Below, piece after piece: positions 11,657-19,491 of a stretch of DNA of 64,000 bases. Made by a program: the position numbers and the translations under genes. Source of the stretch: Paenibacillus ihumii. GTDB taxonomy: Bacteria > Bacillota > Bacilli > Paenibacillales > Paenibacillaceae. Every line of letters begins with the position of its first letter. Within the stretch, counting starts at the first letter, position 1. Below the pieces are notes generated by a model. That model was given only the letters and a program-made list of their open reading frames with translations. It was not told the origin of the DNA and searched no databases. The DNA lies in contig NZ_LN884299.1 of NCBI RefSeq assembly GCF_001403875.1, positions 1,364,117-1,428,116 of the forward strand, given 5' to 3'.

Positions 11657-11688
11657 GCGGCTCCGGAAGCTTTAGGCTTCGGAGCCGC
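11657..11688 (+). repeat. Hairpin between carB and pyrF
   Basis: GCGGCTCCGGAAGC (11657-11670) pairs with GCTTCGGAGCCGC (11676-11688) with one bulged G. No T run follows, so it looks like an mRNA processing or stability hairpin rather than a full terminator; it might lower pyrFE expression relative to upstream genes. Confidence 0.5.
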
Positions 11689-11715
11689 AAGTATGACGGG
11701 GGGACATGTTAAACG

Positions 11716-12453
11716 ATGAGTACATTTGAACAAGCTGCCGGGCGCCTCATGGTCGCGCTCGATTACCCGACTGCGGATGATGCGCGGAAGCTCATCACTC
11801 AATTGGAAGGCATCCCTTGCTACGTGAAGATCGGGATGCAGCTGTATTATGCAGTAGGCCCCGACTTTGTAAGGGAGCTGAAAAAACGCGGGTACCGGGT
11901 GTTCCTGGATTTGAAAATGCATGATATTCCGAATACCGTAAAGGGTGGAGCGAACAGCGTAACCCGGCTGGGTGTAGACATGTTCAATGTACATGCTGCA
12001 GGAGGGCTCAAAATGATGGCTGCCGCACTGGAAGGAGCCAGGGATGCCTTAGCCGGAGACCCGTCGCTTGCGATGCCGGCCATTATTGCGGTAACCCAGC
12101 TGACGAGCACCAGCCAGGATACCCTCAATCGGGAAATCGGCATTCCGGGAACGATGGAGGACGCTGTCGTCGCGTATGCCGCATTGGCCAAGGAAGCCGG
12201 ACTGCATGGGGTTGTCGCCTCCCCATTGGAAGTACAGGCGATCAAGCAGCATTGCGGAAATGGCTTCAAGACGGTGACGCCGGGCATTCGTCCGTCCGGC
12301 AGCGCAGCGGGAGACCAGTCCCGAACGCTTACTCCAGGGGATGCGATGCGCCAAGGCACAGATTTCATCGTCGTTGGCCGCCCGATTACAGGGGCCAAGG
12401 ATCCACGCCGCGCTGCTGAGCTTATTATTGAGGAGATGAAGGAAGCATGGTAA
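11716..12453 (+). CDS. pyrF: Orotidine 5'-phosphate decarboxylase
   Basis: 245-residue TIM-barrel enzyme converting OMP to UMP. The catalytic signature DLKMHDIPNTV near residue 61 contains the Asp/Lys network, and the C-terminal VVGRPIT phosphate-binding segment is intact. It comes directly after carB: the pyrK and pyrD genes found at this point in the Bacillus operon are absent. The last seven bases overlap pyrE, so the two are translationally coupled. Confidence 0.95.
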   Translation: MSTFEQAAGRLMVALDYPTADDARKLITQLEGIPCYVKIGMQLYYAVGPDFVRELKKRGYRVFLDLKMHDIPNTVKGGANSVTRLGVDMFNVHAAGGLKMMAAALEGARDALAGDPSLAMPAIIAVTQLTSTSQDTLNREIGIPGTMEDAVVAYAALAKEAGLHGVVASPLEVQAIKQHCGNGFKTVTPGIRPSGSAAGDQSRTLTPGDAMRQGTDFIVVGRPITGAKDPRRAAELIIEEMKEAW

Positions 12454-13085
12454 ACACAAATCAAATTGCTTTAGATATAGCAGGAAAATTGCTGGACATC
12501 GAGGCTGTCGCTTTGCGTCCGCATCAGCCTTTTACATGGACCTCGGGAATCAAGTCGCCGATTTATTGCGATAATCGGCTGACGATGTCCTATCCTGAAA
12601 TACGGGACCTCATCGCTGAGTCGTTCGCCGATATCATCCGCAGCTCTTATCCGCAAGCCGAGGTAATCGCGGGAACGGCCACGGCAGGTATCCCTCATGC
12701 GGCCTTTGTCTCTCAGAAGCTCGGGTTGCCGATGATCTATGTCCGCGACAAGGCGAAGGGACATGGCAAGGAGAACCTGATCGAAGGCTTGGTCAAGCCG
12801 GGGCAGAAGGTCCTCGTCATCGAGGACCTGATCTCGACAGGGGGCAGCTCAATTAAGGCGGCCCAAGCTGTTCGCGAGGCTGGAGCCGAGCCACTGGCTG
12901 TGCTGGCCATCTTTAATTACCAGCTGGACAAAAGCACGCAGGCGTTTGCTGAAGCTGGTATCCCGCTGCAAACCTTGTCCAACTATACGGCATTGATTGA
13001 TGTGGCCGTACAGCGCGGCGACATTCAGCCGGAAGACCTGGAGCTATTAAAGTCATGGCGGCAAAACCCGGCGTCGTTAAAGTGA
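12447..13085 (+). CDS. pyrE: Orotate phosphoribosyltransferase
   Basis: 212 residues. The PRPP-binding motif VLVIEDLISTGGSS lies near residue 115, and FTWTSGIKSPIY near residue 28 matches the orotate-site segment. It converts orotate and PRPP to OMP. It is the last gene of the operon and is followed by a strong terminator. A second, diverged 3' end of pyrE is preserved 2.3 kb downstream (15395-15508), about 60 percent identical in protein, so it is not a recent copy of this gene. Confidence 0.95.
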   Translation: MVNTNQIALDIAGKLLDIEAVALRPHQPFTWTSGIKSPIYCDNRLTMSYPEIRDLIAESFADIIRSSYPQAEVIAGTATAGIPHAAFVSQKLGLPMIYVRDKAKGHGKENLIEGLVKPGQKVLVIEDLISTGGSSIKAAQAVREAGAEPLAVLAIFNYQLDKSTQAFAEAGIPLQTLSNYTALIDVAVQRGDIQPEDLELLKSWRQNPASLK

Positions 13086-13090
13086 AGCCC

Positions 13091-13135
13091 AAAGAACGAA
13101 ACATTTGTCTCCGTAAATGTTTCGTTCTTTAATTA
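13091..13135 (+). terminator. Terminator of the pyr operon
   Basis: Perfect 16-bp stem AAAGAACGAAACATTT (13091-13106) / AAATGTTTCGTTCTTT (13115-13130), eight-base loop, then a T-rich tract. Confidence 0.85.
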
Positions 13136-13359
13136 TTTTAGTATTGATTATAGTTATAATTTTACATTATTTATTTATAGTCGGATTTAAAGTTCTCAGT
13201 GGTCTTTTGGGCAGTTTCACTATTCGGAACCTAGGGGGAAACTGGGATATAGCCGGGACATTGAGGAATCTCAAAGAATGCTTCTGACATATAGCAGGAT
13301 ATGCAGATAGACTTTTATTGCGAAGTGTTTTTTGTAAAATCATACCTATCTAACTAATA

Positions 13360-13596
13360 TTACTTTTCACTTTTTGAACGATTATATTTAACAATAAAGA
13401 TAATAATTAGAGCCACATAACCAATTTCTAATAACCTTAAATAAAACGGTAGTGCCAAGAACGGAAATAAATCTGTTAATGGTTTGTTTGGCTGCAACTC
13501 ATGAACAATTACTGTTAAGAAGTTTAGTAGCAGACTAAAAAAACTACCAGTAATAAAAGTACATACAGCAATGATTAAATAAAAACGATCTTTCAT
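13360..13596 (-). CDS. Small two-helix membrane protein, unknown
   Basis: 78 residues with two hydrophobic segments (about residues 5-30 and 45-70) and a basic tail ending in KYNRSKSEK. TAGGAGAG precedes the ATG, so it is probably translated. I recognise no family. Codon use is much more AT-rich than the flanking pyr genes, suggesting it came with the accessory island between pyrE and the relic cluster. It lies downstream of the secreted-protein gene on the same strand, 117 bases away. Confidence 0.6.
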   Translation of the reverse strand: MKDRFYLIIAVCTFITGSFFSLLLNFLTVIVHELQPNKPLTDLFPFLALPFYLRLLEIGYVALIIIFIVKYNRSKSEK

Positions 13597-13712
13597 GAAT
13601 AATCTCTCCTAAATTAAAAACTGTAGAAAGTAATGAAATGTATTTAAGTGATCATTTCACTATCATTCTACAGTTAATTCTATTGTCTAATCTGTAGTAA
13701 TTCTACGAATTA

Positions 13713-14327
13713 TTATTTTCTTATACTCCAAGCAACATATTGTGGAATTTCAGCAGACCAGTCACCACTACCTTGATGAGTAAGTACACCATTTATTAAT
13801 AAATATATGTCGTATTTTCCTTGAATGTGTTTCCAGTGATCAATCTGGTCAACATAATAAGTAGTATTTGCAGGGACGTTTGCCTCTGCAGTATATGATT
13901 CTTTTAAGGATGCTTGAAATCCTAATTGTGTCGCAAGTATTTTTGCGAGTGTACTGCTTCCAGACATACTCAATGATACTTCAACTGTCTTCCTAACACT
14001 TTGAGTGACGTTGGTACGATTCTCCAAAAAAGTAGCTACTTTCTTTTTATCATATTCATATGAAGAGACGACGTACGGAATGAAAATTGGCGTTAGTGCC
14101 AATGCTGGTTTTATTCCGCTGTTTTCGCTGCGTTCCAGTTCTCGAATCTGTAATGTAAGAATTTCCTTTTGTTCTTTAGTCAGGTTTGATGGTAATTGAA
14201 TGCTCTTACCATGATATAAAATACTATCACTAGTATTTAGTTGATCAATTGGTGCTGCGAACGCTAATATTGCCCCTGAGAAAGTTAAAATTATACTTAA
14301 AATTGCTAAAATAAAAGTTCTTTTCAT
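13713..14327 (-). CDS. Secreted protein of unknown function
   Basis: 204 residues from the ATG at 14327, which begins a textbook signal peptide (MKRTFILAIL onward, cleavage after AFAA near residue 24). Eleven further in-frame codons upstream would bury the signal peptide and are rejected. The mature part has a helical stretch (KEQKEILTLQIRELERSE), then a Ser/Thr-rich region with alternating hydrophobics and VPANTTYYV, which looks beta-rich. It ends with Trp-containing segments. I recognise no family. It is AT-rich relative to neighbours and has no obvious immunity partner except perhaps the small membrane protein downstream. A cell-surface or exported effector role is only speculation. Confidence 0.6.
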   Translation of the reverse strand: MKRTFILAILSIILTFSGAILAFAAPIDQLNTSDSILYHGKSIQLPSNLTKEQKEILTLQIRELERSENSGIKPALALTPIFIPYVVSSYEYDKKKVATFLENRTNVTQSVRKTVEVSLSMSGSSTLAKILATQLGFQASLKESYTAEANVPANTTYYVDQIDHWKHIQGKYDIYLLINGVLTHQGSGDWSAEIPQYVAWSIRK

Positions 14328-15072
14328 GTTATCATACTCTTCTTCTTTTAATTGAAGCACAAAATCTGTTTATATTGTAAGCTGGCCAGCTCTACAATTA
14401 TTTTAAAATGACCAAAATATGAAATATAATGATTACACACCATTATATCACCATATAAGTACATAATATGTATATATGTTTATTTATCTTAAATAGATAA
14501 AGATGGTAAACGGGCATGGGTCAGCGATTAGCAAGACTAGTTGATGATCTTATCATCTCCTTGTACTACTGCTCCCGTTAGAACTCCGTAAAGACTGCAA
14601 CTCCAATGGCGGTTAGTGCAATGATGTTTAGCGTCATTTATTAGTGGTAACATATACTCAGTTATCTACCAAAGTTAAGGAATTTCGTTCATGTATAATG
14701 ATGAACCAAAGCTGAATATTGTTGATTCGATAACGTAACGTTTTGGATACATATAGTGATCATGACGGCGGGAGGTTCGGCTTCCAAAGTGATAGGATAC
14801 AAGTAAGCTTCAAAGGTACTATCCAAGAACTCAATTCTAGCATCTACTGTTTGAGATTTTGACTTTTTTAGCTTGAAGAGGAACCCTGGTGATTATAAAA
14901 AACGAACTAACAAGACATGATGTTTTGAATTAATGTAAGGGCGATTCATCGTTTTCATTGGCATGAAGAAATCTATAGTTCATCCCTGTTTTAAGATCTG
15001 TGGTATTTGATCCGCATAGATTTAGGTTGCGAAATTTATAGATTTGGGATAGAAGCAAAGAAAATAGGGCGT
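14328..15072. other. Gene-poor AT-rich segment
   Basis: About 745 bases without a convincing gene. I see short broken reading frames on the minus strand, such as a hydrophobic 33-codon frame at 14537-14637 that needs a frameshift and lacks a ribosome site, and an open stretch near 14680-14870 with no start. The segment looks like decayed or non-coding filler within the accessory island. Confidence 0.5.
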
Positions 15073-15333
15073 TCATTCGTCGGTGCACACGACGATGCCC
15101 CCTATTTCATTATAAGTAAATCCCTCATACTTCTCTGCGTTTTCCAAGCCGCAACATTTCCGAAATCGACGTTGATGCCATGCGATCTGTATTTCTGGAC
15201 GAAGGACTTCAAGCTTTGGATCGCTTTTGAGGAGAGCGAGATGGAAGTAAGAAGCTTATGCGTCGTTTTTCAAATCGGTTTCCGACTATGGTCCAGACTT
15301 GTTTGCCGTTATTTTTGGCCCAAGTCATCAGAT
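15073..15333 (-). pseudogene. Decayed fragment of a GH18 glycosidase gene
   Basis: Read on the minus strand in two frames, this segment aligns with the intact GH18 protein at 15589-17214. MTWAKNNGKQVWTIVGN matches ITWAKQHDKAIWAMLGN, then after a frameshift HKLLTSISLS and KSFVQKYRSHGINVDFGN match HELLSSSAET and ITFVQGYGLQGINLDFEN. A further frameshift gives NEIGGIVV against HEIGAILS. The catalytic Glu position reads Gly. Only about 85 codons remain, from the middle of the catalytic domain. It ends exactly where the carB relic begins. Confidence 0.75.
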
Positions 15334-15389
15334 CTCGTCATTGGCTCCGGTTCGATCGTGATCAGTCAAGCGGCCGAATTCGACTATGC
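15332..15389 (+). pseudogene. carB 5'-terminal fragment (relic)
   Basis: Encodes [19 protein letters not shown], matching carB codons 11-29 ([18 protein letters not shown]). I count about 50 of 59 bases identical to intact carB. It lacks a start codon in context, and after the Ala codon the sequence switches to pyrE-like sequence. Confidence 0.8.
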
Positions 15390-15394
15390 AGACA

Positions 15395-15508
15395 TTGTCC
15401 AACTACGCTGCGTTGATCGAGGTTGCGGTTGAGAAGGGCATCGTTAAGCAGGAGGATTTAGCTCTGCTGCAATCCTGGCGCAAGGATCCGTCGTCCTTTG
15501 GAGCATAA
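15395..15508 (+). pseudogene. pyrE 3'-terminal fragment (relic)
   Basis: Encodes 37 residues from LSNYAALIEVAVEKG to SWRKDPSSFGA plus stop, matching the last 36 residues of intact PyrE (LSNYTALIDVAVQRG to SWRQNPASLK), about 60 percent identical. It follows the carB fragment within six bases, so everything from the carB start to the pyrE end has been deleted from a second, diverged operon. A terminator follows directly. Confidence 0.85.
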
Positions 15509-15518
15509 CAAGGATAAG

Positions 15519-15555
15519 AGCCATTCCCGATCCATAGGGAATGGCTTCTTTATTT
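15519..15555 (+). terminator. Terminator after the pyrE relic
   Basis: AGCCATTCCC (15519-15528) pairs with GGGAATGGCT (15537-15546), followed by TCTTTATTT. It appears to be the intact operon terminator left behind with the relic. Confidence 0.75.
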
Positions 15556-15588
15556 CCTGGCATAAGATCGGCGGAGAAGTCTTACATA

Positions 15589-17214
15589 TCATTTATGAAA
15601 TGAGTACGAGGCGTAGCGTTCTGCGTTGCTGAGGCTCGTCCATATGTCCGGCGTCTCGCCGCCGATATGCCAGTAGGCAAAGCCGGCGATGCCGCGGGCT
15701 TCGGCCATCTGGTATTTAAGCGATAGCGAGCGGGAATCCTCCAGCCATAGCCGATGGGCCGATCCATTAAAATAAGCGGCGCTGTACTGGCCCAGGGTAT
15801 CGTTCCATACGGGCCGGATTTTATATTGCCGCATGAGCTCAGACTGCTTCGGCAGAGAGATATCGCTGGACGCGAGAGAAGGGGGCGGACTGCTGTTTTC
15901 TTTGATTGTCCAGTCACGATTGTACAAGGGCAGGGCCAGAATAATTTGCTGCTCCGCGACATCCCTCCGAAGCGTATCGAGACCGTTCTGCACCCAAGGC
16001 AGAGAAGCAACTGGACCGGCGTAGGGAGCGCCTGACCAATGCTCGTCATAGCCCATCAGCACGATGTAATCCGCATATTTGCCCAAGGCTTCATAATCGA
16101 AGGCCGCCGTCCAGTCACTGCCCAGCTCCGGCGATACGTTAACAGACAGGATGGCTCCAATCTCATGCATTTGCTCGCCCAGCAGCTTGATGAACCGGGT
16201 AAAGTACGGGCGATCCTCCGGATGTATATTTTCAAAATCCAAGTTGATTCCTTGAAGACCGTACCCCTGCACAAAGGTGATAAGACTCTGGATAAAGCTT
16301 GCTGTTTCGGCGGAAGAGGACAGAAGCTCATGCGTCGCCTCCATATCGAAGCCGTTCCCCAGCATAGCCCATATCGCTTTGTCATGCTGCTTGGCCCATG
16401 TGATAAGAGAAGGATCCGCATAGTCCCGCAGTTTTCCGCCTTTCTCGAGGAAAAGCCAGCGGGGGGACAGAACGTTCACATTGGATTGCAGAATGCTGTG
16501 CTCATACTGCTCCCTCGTCTGCCCGTATTGCCAGCCGATTTGGATTTTGGGCTTGGCTTCCTTATCGATTTCATTCATCCACGTCTTATGGGCGTGTACA
16601 CGGTACAGCAGAGAAGCAGCTTCTTGGCGGGACAACGGCTGGTTCGGCTGAAACTGCCCCTCATATCCACCCATGAATTGCAGCTTCGTCACTGCGTTTA
16701 CGTAGGGAAGAGCCCATGCAGCGATCTCTGAACGGTCCCGGTAGGCGGGCAATATTGAATTCGAGGAAGGCCGCTGCTTGAACGCGCGGACGATCCAGGC
16801 TGCAGCCTCCTGGCGGCTGAGCGGCCGGTTGGGACTGAATGCGCCTGATCCGGTTCCCGAGGCCAGCCCGATTTCCGCGGCCGCTTGTATGTAGCCGTAA
16901 TACCATGAAGATGGGGCAACATCAATATAGGAAGGCACTTTGGCTTGCACGGGGGTCAACTGGAGCATGCGGACCAGCGTAGTCAGAAATTCAGCCCGGG
17001 TCATCGGCTGCTTCGGGGCAAAAAAGCCGGGGCGGGTACCCTTCATTATATTATCGTTATGCAGCGCGAGGATTTCTGCCTTGGCATAGCTGCCGTCAAT
17101 GTCCTGAAACGGAGATTCCGGCTTGCTGGCTAAGGCGGGCTGTTGAAGGCCGCAACTAATGGAGCCAAACAACGTCATAGATATAAGTATTAGTAGTTTT
17201 GCGCGTCGCTTCAT
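15589..17214 (-). CDS. SLH-anchored GH18 glycosidase, spore-hydrolase-like
   Basis: 541 residues. An N-terminal signal peptide is followed by three S-layer homology repeats (about 34-90, 94-145, 158-208, each with SRQEAA- or TRAEF-type motifs). The C-terminal GH18 barrel (about 220-530) carries the catalytic strand GINLDFENI with Glu as acid/base. The NLDFEN form resembles YaaH/YdhD-type N-acetylglucosaminidases acting on spore or wall peptidoglycan. SLH domains should bind pyruvylated wall polymer. It has no neighbour in its own transcription unit; the pyrE relic terminator lies beyond its 3' end. A degraded cousin is at 15073-15333. Confidence 0.85.
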   Translation of the reverse strand: MKRRAKLLILISMTLFGSISCGLQQPALASKPESPFQDIDGSYAKAEILALHNDNIMKGTRPGFFAPKQPMTRAEFLTTLVRMLQLTPVQAKVPSYIDVAPSSWYYGYIQAAAEIGLASGTGSGAFSPNRPLSRQEAAAWIVRAFKQRPSSNSILPAYRDRSEIAAWALPYVNAVTKLQFMGGYEGQFQPNQPLSRQEAASLLYRVHAHKTWMNEIDKEAKPKIQIGWQYGQTREQYEHSILQSNVNVLSPRWLFLEKGGKLRDYADPSLITWAKQHDKAIWAMLGNGFDMEATHELLSSSAETASFIQSLITFVQGYGLQGINLDFENIHPEDRPYFTRFIKLLGEQMHEIGAILSVNVSPELGSDWTAAFDYEALGKYADYIVLMGYDEHWSGAPYAGPVASLPWVQNGLDTLRRDVAEQQIILALPLYNRDWTIKENSSPPPSLASSDISLPKQSELMRQYKIRPVWNDTLGQYSAAYFNGSAHRLWLEDSRSLSLKYQMAEARGIAGFAYWHIGGETPDIWTSLSNAERYASYSFHK

Positions 17215-17537
17215 GATCTATCTCTATCTCCCTATTATGTTAACGTTCGAGTCCTCGCCATCTTATCAAACTTATGCCCGCAGTTCAGTGAGTAATTAAT
17301 GGAAATAAAATTTCAATATTTTAAGAAAAAGCGTCTATCGCTGTAACTTTCTGAGGAGTCAGACCTTGTTTGGCGGCCATTTTTTCGGCGATATCCGTGG
17401 GCTGCTGCCTTCTCGTGTTAAACTTTCGGATATCGTAAAAAATGTTGTAACTTTTTGCCATGGGATTTCGTTTATAATGCTAGACGTGATGGAATTCATA
17501 GGGAGTAAAAATAGGAAGCATAGGAGAACGATACACA
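17215..17537 (+). promoter_or_regulatory. Intergenic region with probable promoter of the ABC operon
   Basis: 323 bases between divergent genes. TATAAT lies at 17473-17478, about 60 bases before the ABC operon start; the matching -35 is weak. The half nearer the glycosidase gene is AT-rich and shows no further structure I can identify. Confidence 0.4.
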
Positions 17538-18422
17538 ATGATGCGATGGTTTCGCAAAACTGTAAAATCAGAACAATCCGATGATCAAGATGTGAAGGTT
17601 ATGTCGAATGAAACTCCTGAAGCTCCCGAAGCTCAACAAGAAGAGCTGGATCAAGCGGCTGGCGAGAGAGAGCAGGGCCGTGATGAAGCAGCCGCCACGA
17701 CGCTGGCAGCTGAGGAAGAGGGAAGCAGAGGGAAATCGCGGGATTTCTCGGAGACGATTCTGTCCGTAAGGGAGGTTCACCGGACGTTTCCGGTAGGCGG
17801 GACTGAGCTTCATGTGCTTAAGGGCATTAACATGGAGGTTCGGTCCGGTCAGCTTGTAATGCTCAAAGGCCGGTCGGGCTCCGGCAAAACGACGCTGCTC
17901 AACATGCTAGGCGGACTGGATCAGCCTACAAAAGGGGAAATTCTGTTCCGCGGTCAGCCGCTTCATCAGCTTAGCGATGACAAGCGAACGGTACTTAGAC
18001 GCGATCAGATCGGGTTCATCTTTCAGGCCTATGCGCTGCTGCCCCTCTTGTCGGCATGGGAGAACGTTGAGCTGTCGCTGCGCATGGCCGGGGTGCCTCC
18101 GCAGCAATGGAAGCCGCGCGTAACGGAGTGCCTGGAGCTGGTTGGACTCGGCAAAAGAATGTTTCACCGCCCGTTCGAGATGTCCGGGGGGGAACAGCAG
18201 CGCGTAGCAATCGCCAAAGCGATTGCGCATCGGCCCAAGCTGCTGCTCGCCGATGAGCCTACGGCCAATCTGGATTCCCAGATGGGCGCGCAGGTGATGA
18301 CTGTATTCAAAAATATCATACATACGGAACATGTGACGATTTGTATGACTACTCACGATCCTACAATCTTGGAGGTAGCAGACCATGTTTATGAAATGGT
18401 GGATGGAAAATTTATTGAATAA
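17538..18422 (+). CDS. ABC transporter ATP-binding protein (MacB/LolD type)
   Basis: 294 residues. An acidic, low-complexity N-terminal extension of about 70 residues (rich in Glu, Ala and Gln) precedes a standard ABC domain with Walker A GRSGSGKTT, signature MSGGEQQRVAIAKA and Walker B LLLADEPT. It should energise the FtsX-type permease two genes downstream. The start at 17538 follows AGGAGAACG. The 3' end overlaps the adaptor gene by 38 bases. The family works in exporter or envelope-stress systems (YknY, MacB), not in uptake. The acidic extension is unusual for this short family. Confidence 0.88.
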   Translation: MMRWFRKTVKSEQSDDQDVKVMSNETPEAPEAQQEELDQAAGEREQGRDEAAATTLAAEEEGSRGKSRDFSETILSVREVHRTFPVGGTELHVLKGINMEVRSGQLVMLKGRSGSGKTTLLNMLGGLDQPTKGEILFRGQPLHQLSDDKRTVLRRDQIGFIFQAYALLPLLSAWENVELSLRMAGVPPQQWKPRVTECLELVGLGKRMFHRPFEMSGGEQQRVAIAKAIAHRPKLLLADEPTANLDSQMGAQVMTVFKNIIHTEHVTICMTTHDPTILEVADHVYEMVDGKFIE

Positions 18423-19491
18423 AAAGGCATGGCTCCGGACGCTGAGCCTGGTGTCCTTATGTATTGTCCTCATAAGCGCAGCCGGCTGCGGATTGCTGCC
18501 GAACGAAGAGGAGGAGGAGGACCTTCCGGTCATTACTCCGCCGACGATTTCGAAGAAGCCGGAGCACGTAGTGCGGAAGGAAACGATCGAGCTGGATGTA
18601 AAGGGCACGGGCAAAATACTGAGCCAGCGGGAGGAACCGCTTTATTTTTCCGATGACAAGGGAGCCACCCATATTAAGAATGTTCGAGTGAAGGCTGGGG
18701 ATAAGGTTGCCGCCGGCGACATTCTCATCGAGCTTGACGTCGAGGATCTGCAGAAGCAGCTTCGCAAGAAGCGCCTTGATTTCCGCAAGCAGGAAATTGC
18801 AATGAAGGAGGCGCTGCGCACCAAGGATGAGAAAGAGGAATATGAATTCGAGGAATCCGCGATCGTCTTCGAGGAAGCGCGTCAGGAGCTGGTCGATCTC
18901 GAGCAGCAAATCGCAGACGGAACTTTGCGGGCGCCATTTGCGGGGACCATCGTGTCTTTAAAGGCAGAGAAGGGCGCAACTATTAAAGCTTATGAATCAT
19001 TAGGCGTTATTTCTGATACTTCGGCCCTCGTAGTTGGCGCCACGTTCAGCAAAGAGGATTTGGAGAAGCTTGCTGTCGGGATGAAGGCGACGGTGGATAT
19101 CAATACGTTCGGCCAGTTCAACGGCAAGGTGAAGGTTATGCCTTCCGCACCGGACAGCGGCAGCAGCAATAATAACAACAACGGCGGTCAGAATGGCACC
19201 CCTCCAGAGAAGGACTCTATCGATAAATATCTGATCGTTGAATTGGATAAATGGCCCGAGGATTTGGGACGGGGAACCATGCTGACTGTGAGAATCGTTA
19301 CTCAGCGTATTGAGGATGCGGTGTTGATTCCGAAGTCGGCACTGCGTGAGGTCGGATCGCGTACCTATGTACAGGTTGTCGAACCGGATGGATCGAAGCG
19401 TGAAGCTGACGTAGAAGTAGGAGTTCAGACCCCGACCGATGTGCAGATTCTTAAAGGACTAGAACCGGGGCAGAAAGTAGTGGGTCGCTAA
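18385..19491 (+). CDS. HlyD/MacA-family membrane fusion (adaptor) lipoprotein
   Basis: 368 residues. The N-terminal hydrophobic segment ends in SAAGCG with Cys35, so it may be a lipoprotein, though the lipobox is imperfect. A lipoyl/barrel-sandwich half (near residues 75-110) and a short coiled coil (about 115-175) precede the second lipoyl half and a beta-barrel domain, with an Asn/Gly-rich insert near residue 260. It is the YknX/MacA-like partner of the ATPase and permease. The start at 18385 is supported by GGAGGT eight bases upstream inside the ATPase gene; the overlap implies coupled translation. Confidence 0.85.
   Translation: MFMKWWMENLLNKKAWLRTLSLVSLCIVLISAAGCGLLPNEEEEEDLPVITPPTISKKPEHVVRKETIELDVKGTGKILSQREEPLYFSDDKGATHIKNVRVKAGDKVAAGDILIELDVEDLQKQLRKKRLDFRKQEIAMKEALRTKDEKEEYEFEESAIVFEEARQELVDLEQQIADGTLRAPFAGTIVSLKAEKGATIKAYESLGVISDTSALVVGATFSKEDLEKLAVGMKATVDINTFGQFNGKVKVMPSAPDSGSSNNNNNGGQNGTPPEKDSIDKYLIVELDKWPEDLGRGTMLTVRIVTQRIEDAVLIPKSALREVGSRTYVQVVEPDGSKREADVEVGVQTPTDVQILKGLEPGQKVVGR

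Noticed and set aside
14537..14637. Hydrophobic minus-strand mini-frame (MTLNIIALTAIGVAV...)
   Set aside because: The reading requires a frameshift (101 bases) and no ribosome site is present; insufficient for a gene.
15007..15432. A 141-codon plus-strand frame
   Set aside because: It starts opposite the GH18 relic and runs through the carB relic, then leaves the pyrE frame. It has no ribosome site and is a chance frame across relics.
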